Assembly: GCA_030539295.1 (NCBI GenBank)
Contig: JAUNSJ010000002.1
Coordinates: forward strand, 124,001 to 188,000
DNA: 64,000 nt
Direction: 5' to 3'
Origin: Planctomycetia bacterium
GTDB taxonomy: Bacteria > Planctomycetota > Planctomycetia > Pirellulales > Thermoguttaceae
Position 1 is the first letter of the stretch. The number at the start of each line of letters is the position of its first letter. Made by a program: the position numbers and the translations under genes. Below are positions 54,367 through 62,834 of this stretch, in pieces. The notes beneath the pieces are model-generated. The model made no database searches, was not told the origin of the DNA, and was given only the letters and a program-made list of their open reading frames with translations.

Positions 54367-55701
54367 CTACTTCGCTTGAATGTTTATTGTTTCATTATTC
54401 AGTTTTGAATAAACGATTCTCTGGCTGCGATAGAGGCCATAATAACCCGAAAGCATGTAGCCAACACCACAAGCAATGGCGAACAGGAGAAGATTGCCAC
54501 TGCCGAATAACTCGACGGAAAGTACGAGCGAAGTTACCGGGCAATTGACCACACCGCAGAACATGGTGACCAGCCCCAAAGCCGCCCCAAAACCGGCAGG
54601 CAGACCGAGAAGGTGCCCCAAAACCGCGCCCAGTGTCGCCCCGACAAAGAAGCACGGAACGATTTCACCCCCTTTAAAACCCGCTCCTAACGTAATCGCT
54701 GTAAAGAGAATCTTCAAAAGGAACGCCTCTGGACGAGCATCGCCCCGCATCGCTGCGAGGATCTGTTCACGACCCATGCCGTTGTAATCCATATTCCCCA
54801 CCAGTAAGGTCAGCACCAACAGCGCCAGACTGCCCAGCACTGCCCGCAAAAGGACTCCCGGTATCAGTTTCTCCATCCAGAGCGGGACATAATGCACCGC
54901 GGCACAGAAGAGGACACTCACGCCGGAACACAGAGCCGCCAGAATGACCGTCGACGTTGCCGGCCAGATCCCCAGCTCCGGAACCGCCGCAATGGCGTAG
55001 TGCAACCCCTCGAAACCAAACAGGTGGGCTATGCCATACGCGACCAGCGACGAACCCAGACAGGGAACCAGTGCCGGATAGAACATGCTTCCGACACAGG
55101 CAATCTCAATCGCAAAAAAAGTCGACGTCAGAGGCGCTCCAAAGACTCCGGAAAAACCGCCACTCATACCGCAGAGCATAATGACAGTCAGGTCGCCTGG
55201 CCTCAAACGAAAGACCTTGCCGATAGCCAGTCCCAGACAGCCGCCCAACTGAAGTGCCGCACCTTCCCGTCCTGCCGAACCGCCCACAAGGTGTGTTATG
55301 ATTGTACTGACAAAGATTAAGGGAGCAAGCGGCCACGGCGGACGTTTATCTGTCGTTATGGTTGCTATCATGACGTTCGTTCCGAGTGATATGTTTATCC
55401 CCGCAAACCGGTAGAGAAGGCAGATAACAACCGCACCCGCAGGAAGAGCGCAGAGCCATAAGGGGGATTCCATCCGCCACTGTCCCGCGTAGAGAATGCC
55501 TGTGCGAAACAGGACACTAATCAAGCCGGTTATGACGCCGACAACAGTTGCCAGCACGGTCCATTTAAAGAATGTCAAGACGTATCGCGTCGCGGAAAAG
55601 AACTTGCGCGCCGTGCGCTCCTCCAGCTCTTCAGCAAGACCAAGCAGGTCTTGCTCCAAGCCGCGTGGCGGTTCGTTTGAGTCTTCTTCCGCTCGTTCCA
55701 T
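54367..55701 (-). CDS. ClC-family anion channel/transporter, SycA/CLC-F-like
   Basis: A 444-residue inner-membrane protein with about ten hydrophobic helices. It has GGSAGREGAALQLGG, GMSGGFSGVFGAPL and GFKGGEIVPCFFVGATLG. The classic GSGIP selectivity segment of chloride ClC proteins is not seen; GTNVMI occupies the expected place. The GREG and KGGE forms resemble the ClC-F/SycA-like branch, which includes fluoride/proton antiporters, but the ion cannot be settled by eye. AAGAGG precedes the ATG. It is the last of an apparent cpaB - HIT - ClC operon, 26 bases after the HIT gene. Confidence 0.83.
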   Translation of the reverse strand: MERAEEDSNEPPRGLEQDLLGLAEELEERTARKFFSATRYVLTFFKWTVLATVVGVITGLISVLFRTGILYAGQWRMESPLWLCALPAGAVVICLLYRFAGINISLGTNVMIATITTDKRPPWPLAPLIFVSTIITHLVGGSAGREGAALQLGGCLGLAIGKVFRLRPGDLTVIMLCGMSGGFSGVFGAPLTSTFFAIEIACVGSMFYPALVPCLGSSLVAYGIAHLFGFEGLHYAIAAVPELGIWPATSTVILAALCSGVSVLFCAAVHYVPLWMEKLIPGVLLRAVLGSLALLVLTLLVGNMDYNGMGREQILAAMRGDARPEAFLLKILFTAITLGAGFKGGEIVPCFFVGATLGAVLGHLLGLPAGFGAALGLVTMFCGVVNCPVTSLVLSVELFGSGNLLLFAIACGVGYMLSGYYGLYRSQRIVYSKLNNETINIQAK

Positions 55702-55727
55702 GACAAGGCCTCTTAAGAATCAAAGGG

Positions 55728-56285
<558 letters not shown>

Positions 56286-56293
56286 TCGGTACA

Positions 56294-57706
56294 CTACTTT
56301 CCGGAATAAGCGGTTGTCGAGGAAAGAACCGGTTTACTCTTAACAGAACGGGGAACAGCGACCGGGGGCACGGTCGAAAGACCCAAGTGAGACGTGTTCG
56401 ACTCCGAGGGCGCTACGTCAGGCGCGGCAAACGACTCTACTGGTCGTGGGCGGAAACCCTTATTGAGCTCGGGGTACACGGCCTTATCCTGGGACGGATT
56501 GATACTGGCAGGCACACTTGTTCCTCCCGACTCGTCATCGGGCGTGTTCGACGCTTCATTATTCGGTGGTGCAATGTTTCCACTCTTTTCGCTCTTGCCT
56601 TCAGAGGAGTCGTTCTGGGCCGGGACGTCCTTGGCCATGTTCCAGTTGGCCTGTTTTACCTGTTCTCCGGGCACGACCAGTTCCACGGCCGGACGTTGTG
56701 GCATTGGCTGAATCTCCGGCACAGCAGCTTCCTCTTCCAGTTGCTGCGGGGGTACCAGACCCGGTTCCGTTTTCGGGCTCACTTTGGGGCCAAATCCGGT
56801 GATAAAATGGTCGTTGTTCGCAATGGGGAGTTCGTAGGGCTGGCTGGCTACCTGAACCGAATCCTCTTTCTCACGCTCCTGAAAACCACCAAGGCCATTG
56901 AGCAGATTTGCCGTTACCGGGCTGGTCGCCGCATCCAGAAGGCCCAGCTGCGTTTCCGCTTTCGACCCTGACGCGGGATTCAGAACGCTTAGTCGCAAGC
57001 GGCCTTCGCCCACCGAACGTTCCACCTTGTTGGCATCGGCCTGGGACAGCAAAAGCGAGATAACGGAAGAACGACTCGGACGGCCGTCTTTCAGGTTCGG
57101 ACGCATTTCACTGGCCACCTTATAAACGCCAATCTCATTGAGCAACGGCCGCGTGACCAACTTTCGGCCCGCGTTGGCCGTCGACGACGCTTCTACATCT
57201 TCCGTAACGACCGACAGACTCACCTGGTCGCCCGGCGCCAGAATATCTTCCAATGGCAGGAAACCGGACATGTCACCATACGCCACACCGCTGGTGATGG
57301 TTTCTATGCTGACAGGAACCACGCGATAGCCCGGTGGGATAAAGCCGGGTTCACGGTCACTGTTCTCTTCATGAACATCAAGATCGTACAAACTCAGGAT
57401 CGACCCGTCGGCTACGTTATTAATGGCCTTCCGATGAACCGCGTCCGAGAAACTCGTTATGGCGTCTCGCGGGACTTCGTCTTCCGGAATGCGGTCAAAA
57501 CGTATATTTAACGCCGTGATCTCATCCCCAGTCGCGATCGCGTTTTTAGCCACGAGCACCGGGGCCAGTCGCCCTTGCACGACGGGGTCAACAGTCGCTT
57601 TCGGTTTGACGAATGCCTGCTTCACAATAAGTGACGCCAGAACACCGGCCACAAGAGCCACAAACAAAACGACCAAAGACTTGTAGGGTAATTTGCTGTT
57701 TTCCAT
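56294..57706 (-). CDS. cpaB: Flp pilus assembly protein CpaB
   Basis: A 470-residue inner-membrane and periplasmic protein that helps assemble type IVc (Tad/Flp) pili. It has one N-terminal transmembrane helix (SLVVLFVALVAGVLASLIV), the SAF domain (VLVAKNAIATGDEITALNIRF, VHRKAINNVADGSILSLYDL) and a RcpC/CpaB domain (RVVPVSIETITSGVAYGDMSGFLPLEDILAPGDQVSL). A Pro/Ser-rich region of about 200 residues ends the protein and is longer than usual. Starts at 57742 and 57784 are possible; 57706 is chosen because a -10 match lies at 57755-57760. No other pilus gene is in the window. Confidence 0.82.
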   Translation of the reverse strand: MENSKLPYKSLVVLFVALVAGVLASLIVKQAFVKPKATVDPVVQGRLAPVLVAKNAIATGDEITALNIRFDRIPEDEVPRDAITSFSDAVHRKAINNVADGSILSLYDLDVHEENSDREPGFIPPGYRVVPVSIETITSGVAYGDMSGFLPLEDILAPGDQVSLSVVTEDVEASSTANAGRKLVTRPLLNEIGVYKVASEMRPNLKDGRPSRSSVISLLLSQADANKVERSVGEGRLRLSVLNPASGSKAETQLGLLDAATSPVTANLLNGLGGFQEREKEDSVQVASQPYELPIANNDHFITGFGPKVSPKTEPGLVPPQQLEEEAAVPEIQPMPQRPAVELVVPGEQVKQANWNMAKDVPAQNDSSEGKSEKSGNIAPPNNEASNTPDDESGGTSVPASINPSQDKAVYPELNKGFRPRPVESFAAPDVAPSESNTSHLGLSTVPPVAVPRSVKSKPVLSSTTAYSGK

Positions 57707-57754
57707 ATTCTTACTCTTGGGTAAAACCTCCACACCATCCATGACACTGAAAGC

Positions 57755-57760
57755 ATTATA
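57755..57760 (-). promoter_or_regulatory. Possible cpaB promoter -10
   Basis: On the minus strand TATAAT, with extra TA upstream (TAGTATATAAT). A good -35 is not visible. A small hairpin TCCCGG/CCGGGA (57768-57789) lies immediately upstream. If used, transcription starts close to 57748, which supports the ATG at 57706. Confidence 0.35.
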
Positions 57761-57858
57761 TACTATTTCCCGGCTTGTGTACACCGGGACTCCCTACTTA
57801 TATTTATCGGCATAACCTCTTTACACACCTCACTCCAAATTATTTTTTAGGCCAAACG

Positions 57859-57901
57859 TTATACAGAGAACGTCTGTATAATCATTACAAACGTTCTCTG
57901 T
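57859..57901. promoter_or_regulatory. Two overlapping, mutually exclusive inverted repeats
   Basis: Repeat A is TTATACAGA (57859-57867) with TCTGTATAA (57873-57881). Repeat B is ACAGAGAACGT (57863-57873) with ACGTTCTCTGT (57891-57901). They share bases and cannot both form as hairpins. They lie between gltX and cpaB; either attenuation or protein binding is possible. Confidence 0.5.
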
Positions 57902-57998
57902 TATGCCTGTATTAAAAATATGTTAAAGTTTGTGTATTTTGTCTATCTGACCATTCTTGCTTGGTGTGATGGAATCTGGAAAATTTACACATCTCGGG

Positions 57999-59651
57999 TT
58001 ATCTTTGTAAGGCGGCGTCCATTCTCTCAAAACTCCTCCTCTTACCAAGTATCTCCAGAGTTTCAAACATACCCAATCCCACACCTTTCCCCGTCGTCGC
58101 CACGCGGAGCGCGTGAATGATCTTCGAGGCCTTAATCTGTTTCTTTTCCAAAAATTCTTGCATGGCCGTCTCAAGATTCTTCGCCGTGAACTCCTCGTCG
58201 GAAAATCTTTCCAACTCCTGACGCCACTGGCCAAGCAGAACCGCGGCGTCCGGATCGCTCTCCATCCGCTTACGCCACACTTCCGCGTCCGTTTTCAGGT
58301 TGCTGTCACAGTCAAAGAAATCAGCGAAGTTGAGTATGTCGCCCGCGACTCGAATTCGATCGCCCGCTCCTTCCAGAAGTTTCATAACCAGGGTCCGCGT
58401 TTCACCCTCCGACAGCTCGTCGTGGCCCGCTACGCGAACCGGCGTTGCCACGTCCATAACGTCCGGATAGTCCATAAACGTCGCTCCCTGCCACGATTCC
58501 GAGGTCAAAAGACCTGCACCCAAAAGGTAACGAAGGACTCGGCCATATTTCTCTTCCAGACTCAGGCCAAGAAAATGCTTCTCCTCAAACGCTGACAGCT
58601 TGGTCCCGTCAAATGACGCTGGCGCCTTGTTCACCCGCTCAAGCGAGAAGAGGTCAACCAGCTCCTGCAATTTAAAGAACTCCGATTTGTCATCCAGCGA
58701 CCACCCGAGCAAGGCAAGATAATTGTCAATCGCTTCCGGAAGATAGCCCGTCTGACGGTAAAAATCAACGATCACCGGGTTGAAACTGTCGGCCGAAGTT
58801 TTAAGTCCTACCCGATTCGCAATTTCCGTTCCATGTTGAACCAATTTCGCAAAATCGGCGTTCTTAAGATACTTATCCAGTTTCCGCTTGCTCAATTTCG
58901 TCTTGCTCCCCGGCTCCGCAACGAAAGGAAGATGGGCATAATAGGGAAGTGGATAGCCAAGGGATTGCGCAATAAAGATTTGACGCGGAGTATTCGATAA
59001 ATGCTCTTCCGCTCGAATGACATGTGTTATTTCAAGGTCATGGTCGTCAACCACATTGGCCAGGTGATACAAGCATGACCCGTCTGCCCTCTGGATAACG
59101 TGGTCCTGCTCCATTCCCCAATCGAACTCGACATCGCCGCGAATTAAATCATGTATGGTCAGCTTTCCTTCCCGGGGCATCTTCAGACGCACAACGCCAA
59201 CCCGCCCGGCCGCCTCGAATTCTCGACGCTTCGCTTCCGATTCGGCCATGAACCGCCGACTGTAGACAAAGGTTGTCTTCAGCGCCTGGGCCGCCTCTCG
59301 CTCCTCCGCCAGTTCTTCCGCCGTTGCATAGTCCCAGTAGGCACAGCCCGATTCCAGCAGCCGTTTGACCGCCGACTCATAACGCTCTTTACGCTGCGAT
59401 TGATAATACGGCGCGTGCGGACCTCCCACTTCCGGACCTTCATCCCACGTTATTCCCAGCCATTTCAGCCCTTCCAGAATCGGCGAAAGCGCCTCATCCA
59501 CATTACGCTGCTGGTCCGTGTCGTCGATTCGCAATATGAACTGACCACCATGCTTACGCGCAAAAAGCCAGCAGAACAATGCGGTTCGAACTCCGCCTAT
59601 ATGAAGATATCCCGTCGGACTGGGAGCAAAACGTGTACGGACACATCCCAT
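57999..59651 (-). CDS. gltX: Glutamyl-tRNA synthetase
   Basis: Charges tRNA-Glu (and tRNA-Gln where GatCAB is used) with glutamate in the cytoplasm. The 550-residue class I synthetase shows APSPTGYLHIGG with HIGG at 17-20, ILRIDDTD, ITHVIRAEEHLSNTPRQ, and the KMSKS-type loop KTKLSKRK near 252. The C-terminal anticodon-binding helical domain is complete. Length is slightly greater than the 470-residue bacterial average because of small insertions. A matching minus-strand promoter lies at 59736-59763. It diverges from dnaA. Confidence 0.95.
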   Translation of the reverse strand: MGCVRTRFAPSPTGYLHIGGVRTALFCWLFARKHGGQFILRIDDTDQQRNVDEALSPILEGLKWLGITWDEGPEVGGPHAPYYQSQRKERYESAVKRLLESGCAYWDYATAEELAEEREAAQALKTTFVYSRRFMAESEAKRREFEAAGRVGVVRLKMPREGKLTIHDLIRGDVEFDWGMEQDHVIQRADGSCLYHLANVVDDHDLEITHVIRAEEHLSNTPRQIFIAQSLGYPLPYYAHLPFVAEPGSKTKLSKRKLDKYLKNADFAKLVQHGTEIANRVGLKTSADSFNPVIVDFYRQTGYLPEAIDNYLALLGWSLDDKSEFFKLQELVDLFSLERVNKAPASFDGTKLSAFEEKHFLGLSLEEKYGRVLRYLLGAGLLTSESWQGATFMDYPDVMDVATPVRVAGHDELSEGETRTLVMKLLEGAGDRIRVAGDILNFADFFDCDSNLKTDAEVWRKRMESDPDAAVLLGQWRQELERFSDEEFTAKNLETAMQEFLEKKQIKASKIIHALRVATTGKGVGLGMFETLEILGKRRSFERMDAALQR

Positions 59652-59735
59652 TATATAAAATTCCTTTCACACAATATTTAGAAAACAACTCAATTAGTTC
59701 CGGCTGGCGAGCACCTGTCCGACAACCTGCTTCTT

Positions 59736-59763
59736 ATTCTATCTTCAAAAGAAATTTCGTCAA
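59736..59763 (-). promoter_or_regulatory. gltX promoter
   Basis: Read on the minus strand: TTGACG, a 16-base spacer and TAGAAT. Transcription is expected near 59729, 78 bases before the gltX start. Confidence 0.6.
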
Positions 59764-60060
59764 GGATTGCACTTAGAGTGTGTATATTATCTATCTTACC
59801 TATTTTTTCTTTCAATTAAAACGAAGCAAACGGCAAGTAAAACGTCGAAGTGTGTGACGTTTTATCTTACCCAGTTTGTATAGTTTTTTTGGTTTCAAGA
59901 CGGTTGAAAAAGTCATTAACAGTTTTTCCCCATACCGACTTCTCGTGGCAACAGGAACGGGACCTCATTTGGAAAATTTTCAATAATTTTAACCTTTGTA
60001 GAAACCGACTCTTAAATTTTAGTACAGGCTCTGGAACCAAAAAAAGAGCGAGGGGCCAGT

Positions 60061-60088
60061 TTGACATTTGCCATCTGTCGTGTAGAAT
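60061..60088 (+). promoter_or_regulatory. dnaA promoter
   Basis: Perfect TTGACA (60061-60066), a 16-base spacer and TAGAAT (60083-60088). Transcription is expected near 60095, about 100 bases before the chosen ATG. Confidence 0.65.
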
Positions 60089-60193
60089 CTCTTCATGTAA
60101 AGCTTACTGTTATCGGCAATGCTCTACACCTTTGATCATGTTTTTTACCTGTATTATAAGATTTAACAACCATAACTTGTCGAATTGACAGTC

Positions 60194-61858
60194 ATGATTA
60201 TAAGCGATATTTGCGACCAGTTACCAGACGCTCTCGCCTCAAAAATGGGTGAGAAGAGCTATGAATTGTGGGGCGACCGACTCGAATTTGACTTTCGGGA
60301 CGCGACGCTTTATGTCTATGCTCCCAATCCGGTAACGTTGCACCGCGTGTGTACAAAATATCAACGTGACATTGTTGATATTCTGGTCGAGAAACTGGGG
60401 AAAGCTTACCCCATCAAGTTCCTTGAGAAGCCCTCGGGTGCAGCAAGCGTGTCGGGTAGTGGGGATATTGACCCGAGCGGGATTGCCCCGGAGTCGCGTT
60501 TATTCCCCACTCCAAAGTCAAGTCTCGCGGCCAGTAAGGGCACAATCGCTAATGCCGTGGAAGTCTCCGGCGCGTCGTTGCAATATGGGGCGGAAACGAG
60601 CAAGAAACAAACGGCGGATTACGACCTCCTGTCTGTTTTTGAGTCCGGTCAATCGATTGCTCAAACGAAACAGGAATCAGCAAAGGATATGATGACAACG
60701 AGGAAGGTGGTCGGGGAAGGATCGAAATCCGGCCAGGTGGAACCGCGTCATCCGTCCGTTTATTCTTTTGCCCCCGACGGCTCCAATACCGTGGTTCGCC
60801 GACGTGCTCCCCGGCCCCGCGAGGCCGACCACCGCTCTTTCGCCTCCTACAATACCTTTGTCAAGGGAATTTCGAATCAACTGGCAACGCAAGTCGCTGA
60901 TATCGCCATTTCCTCGCCCGGTATGATTAATCCTATCTTTATTTCCGGTTCCTCGGGAGTAGGAAAAACACACTTACTTCAAGGTATTTGGGACGAATAT
61001 CGAAAACGTGGCGATCGACTTCCCCCTCGGTATCTCCGTGCGGAGCAGTTCACGACTCTCTTCATCCAAAGTCTGATGAAGAAAGATGGGTCTTTTCGTC
61101 GTAATTTCGAGAATATTTCCCTCTTTATTCTCGACGACCTGCAGTTTCTTCAGGGAAAACGCGATACGCAAATTGAGTTCCTGTCGCTCTTTGACCATCT
61201 CCGCGCCGCTGGTATTCAGCTAATCATTAGTGCCGACCGGCCGCTGAATGATTTGAATGAGATTCGTCCTGAAATCAGGTCACGAATTCTCAGTGGTGGC
61301 TGCTGCAGTATAGAGCTTCCGGAAAAAGAGACCTTATTGAAAATATTCAATGTTCGTGCCCGGCAGTTGGGCCTGGAGGTTCCGGACGAAGTCGCACGTT
61401 ATGTCGTTTCTCGTTTCTCAAATTCCGCACCCCAGCTTTCCGGCGTGCTTAATCGTCTTCTCATGGCACGGCAGATTACGCGGCAGCCGATTACTCTGGC
61501 TTTCGCGGAAACCGCCTTGTCCGACCTCGTTCGCAGTAATCAGCGCTTGATTCGTCTGGAAGACATTGAAAAGGCGGTGCAGGAGACCTTTGGCCTTCCG
61601 GAAAAATCGCTTCGCGGTCGCTCCCGCGTTAAGCAGATTGCCTGGCCTCGCATGTTGGCCTTCTGGCTGGCGCGAAAATACACACGAAACGCCCTGTCAG
61701 AAATCGGTCGGTATTTCGGGAACAGGAGTCATTCGACGGTTGTCAGTGCCCAAAAGAAGATTGATCTTATGGTCGCGTCCACTCCGGTCGAGTCCGACGA
61801 CTCTCTCCTTTCGCTCCCGGAAGCCCTTAATCGAATTGAGCGTCTATTGCAAGTCTAG
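60194..61858 (+). CDS. dnaA: Chromosomal replication initiator DnaA
   Basis: Binds DnaA boxes and opens the origin to start replication. The 554-residue protein has domain I (SYELWGDRLEFDF, TLYVYAPNPVTLHRV), a long low-complexity domain II (about 90-220), the AAA+ domain III with GSSGVGKTH near 252 and Walker B FILDDLQF near 311, and domain IV (IAWPRMLAFWLARKYTRNALSEIG, GNRSHSTVVSA) for DNA binding. Both N- and C-terminal parts are intact. A TTG at 60185 is an alternative start. dnaA lies opposite gltX, not beside dnaN or recF. A small membrane-protein gene follows. Confidence 0.93.
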   Translation: MIISDICDQLPDALASKMGEKSYELWGDRLEFDFRDATLYVYAPNPVTLHRVCTKYQRDIVDILVEKLGKAYPIKFLEKPSGAASVSGSGDIDPSGIAPESRLFPTPKSSLAASKGTIANAVEVSGASLQYGAETSKKQTADYDLLSVFESGQSIAQTKQESAKDMMTTRKVVGEGSKSGQVEPRHPSVYSFAPDGSNTVVRRRAPRPREADHRSFASYNTFVKGISNQLATQVADIAISSPGMINPIFISGSSGVGKTHLLQGIWDEYRKRGDRLPPRYLRAEQFTTLFIQSLMKKDGSFRRNFENISLFILDDLQFLQGKRDTQIEFLSLFDHLRAAGIQLIISADRPLNDLNEIRPEIRSRILSGGCCSIELPEKETLLKIFNVRARQLGLEVPDEVARYVVSRFSNSAPQLSGVLNRLLMARQITRQPITLAFAETALSDLVRSNQRLIRLEDIEKAVQETFGLPEKSLRGRSRVKQIAWPRMLAFWLARKYTRNALSEIGRYFGNRSHSTVVSAQKKIDLMVASTPVESDDSLLSLPEALNRIERLLQV

Positions 61859-61880
61859 AACACAGTGGGGGGAGTAAAAC

Positions 61881-62231
61881 GTGGCTTACTATAAACCTGT
61901 CCCTTCCAGGGAGCCGGAGGCGACCGAGCCCAAGGCAAAAGCTTCCTCCCTTGTCCAGTTTCTGCGGATTCTCTTTATTACCATCCCGCTCCTGGAGATT
62001 ATCTGCTTTGTGGAAGGTTTTACTACGAGCGGGGCCACGGAAACGGGCGCGACAATCTCGGCTATTTATCTGATCTGTGGTTTTCTGCTGGGGCTGCTCG
62101 CCTTGGTGACCTGTACCATATCGATTGCCATTGAAAAGGCTGTTTGGATTCGACTTCCGCTTTATCTGTTTTGGGTTGTGAACGGTTTTATGCTTTTTTT
62201 CATTTTTGTCGGATGGCTGGTTACGCGGTAA
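61881..62231 (+). CDS. Small membrane protein downstream of dnaA
   Basis: A 116-residue protein of unknown function with three or four hydrophobic helices (ILFITIPLLEIICFVEG, IYLICGFLLGLLALVTCTISI, LYLFWVVNGFMLFFIFVGWLV) after a 20-residue basic, proline-containing N-terminus. The start is GTG at 61881 with a strong GGGGGGAG site seven bases upstream. It starts 22 bases after dnaA stops and is probably co-transcribed, then ends at a hairpin. No similarity is recognised. Confidence 0.7.
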   Translation: MAYYKPVPSREPEATEPKAKASSLVQFLRILFITIPLLEIICFVEGFTTSGATETGATISAIYLICGFLLGLLALVTCTISIAIEKAVWIRLPLYLFWVVNGFMLFFIFVGWLVTR

Positions 62232-62246
62232 AATCGTTCTGGAAAG

Positions 62247-62267
62247 ACGAAAAAAATTTCGTTTTTT
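62247..62267 (+). terminator. Terminator after small membrane protein
   Basis: ACGAAA/TTTCGT (62247-62252, 62257-62262) followed by five T residues. It ends the dnaA transcript. Confidence 0.65.
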
Positions 62268-62280
62268 CTGCTCACGGACC

Positions 62281-62308
62281 TTGTCACTTCGGCAGGACGT
62301 GGCATAAT
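62281..62308 (+). promoter_or_regulatory. Promoter of the Ala/Pro-rich secreted protein gene
   Basis: TTGTCA (62281-62286), a 16-base spacer and CATAAT (62303-62308), about 90 bases before the gene. Confidence 0.5.
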
Positions 62309-62400
62309 GGTATCCTGTAGTTTGTACTTGGTGGTGTCCCCCCCACATTCTGCCGGAGATACCGAACATCGAAAAAAACATTCAAAAATAGAGGTTTACA

Positions 62401-62715
62401 ATGAGCGTACGAACCCTGTTTATCGCATCTGTTTTGTCGGTGGCGGTTGCTACCCTGTCCGCGGCGTCCACATTTGGCCAGGAACAGTCCGCCAATGCCG
62501 CTCCCGCCCCAACTCCCGCCCCTGCCAAGGCCGTCGCCCCGACTGTCCCGGCCGCGAAAACGACCGCAGCTAAAGCATCAACCACAAAACCGGCGACAGC
62601 CGCTTCCAAATACGCCGGGCGCCCTCATGTTGGTCTCGGTTTCAATGGTATTCCTTTTGACGGCAGTCATCGGGAAGCCACTCGCATTCGCCGCGCCTAT
62701 CGCGCAAATCACTAA
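62401..62715 (+). CDS. Small Ala/Pro-rich secreted protein
   Basis: A 104-residue exported protein of unknown function. A clear signal peptide (LFIASVLSVAVATLSAASTFG) is followed by about 45 residues dominated by Ala, Pro, Thr and Lys, which are probably disordered, and by a short conserved-looking end (GRPHVGLGFNGIPFDGSH, RRAYRANH). The composition resembles cell-wall or surface linkers. It has its own promoter and a strong terminator after it, so it is an independent unit. Confidence 0.6.
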   Translation: MSVRTLFIASVLSVAVATLSAASTFGQEQSANAAPAPTPAPAKAVAPTVPAAKTTAAKASTTKPATAASKYAGRPHVGLGFNGIPFDGSHREATRIRRAYRANH

Positions 62716-62732
62716 GCTGACCGGTTCCATTT

Positions 62733-62777
62733 CCAGCCGCTGGGCACTTCTGTTTCGCTTTCGCGGCTGGTTTTTTT
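62733..62777 (+). terminator. Strong terminator after secreted-protein gene
   Basis: Perfect 8-bp stem CCAGCCGC/GCGGCTGG (62733-62740, 62763-62770) followed directly by seven T residues (62771-62777). Confidence 0.75.
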
Positions 62778-62834
62778 CTTTGCCTGGCGCTCACCCCTGT
62801 TATGACGTTTGTTCACAAACTAAGGAGAGAGAAA

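Larger units (their letters stand above)
59652..60193. other. Divergent gltX-dnaA intergenic region, 542 bases
   Basis: It contains the gltX promoter (59736-59763) and the dnaA promoter (60061-60088). Isolated near-matches to a DnaA box occur (for example TGTGTATAT at 59779-59787), but no cluster of clear boxes or AT-rich 13-mers is seen, so a replication origin is not called. Open frames here are not supported as genes. Confidence 0.45.

Noticed and set aside
59779-59787. Near-match to a DnaA box
   Set aside because: A single 8-of-9 match in AT-rich DNA is expected by chance; no cluster is present.
59850-60188. 112-residue open frame upstream of dnaA
   Set aside because: It covers the clear dnaA promoter and its translation looks random.
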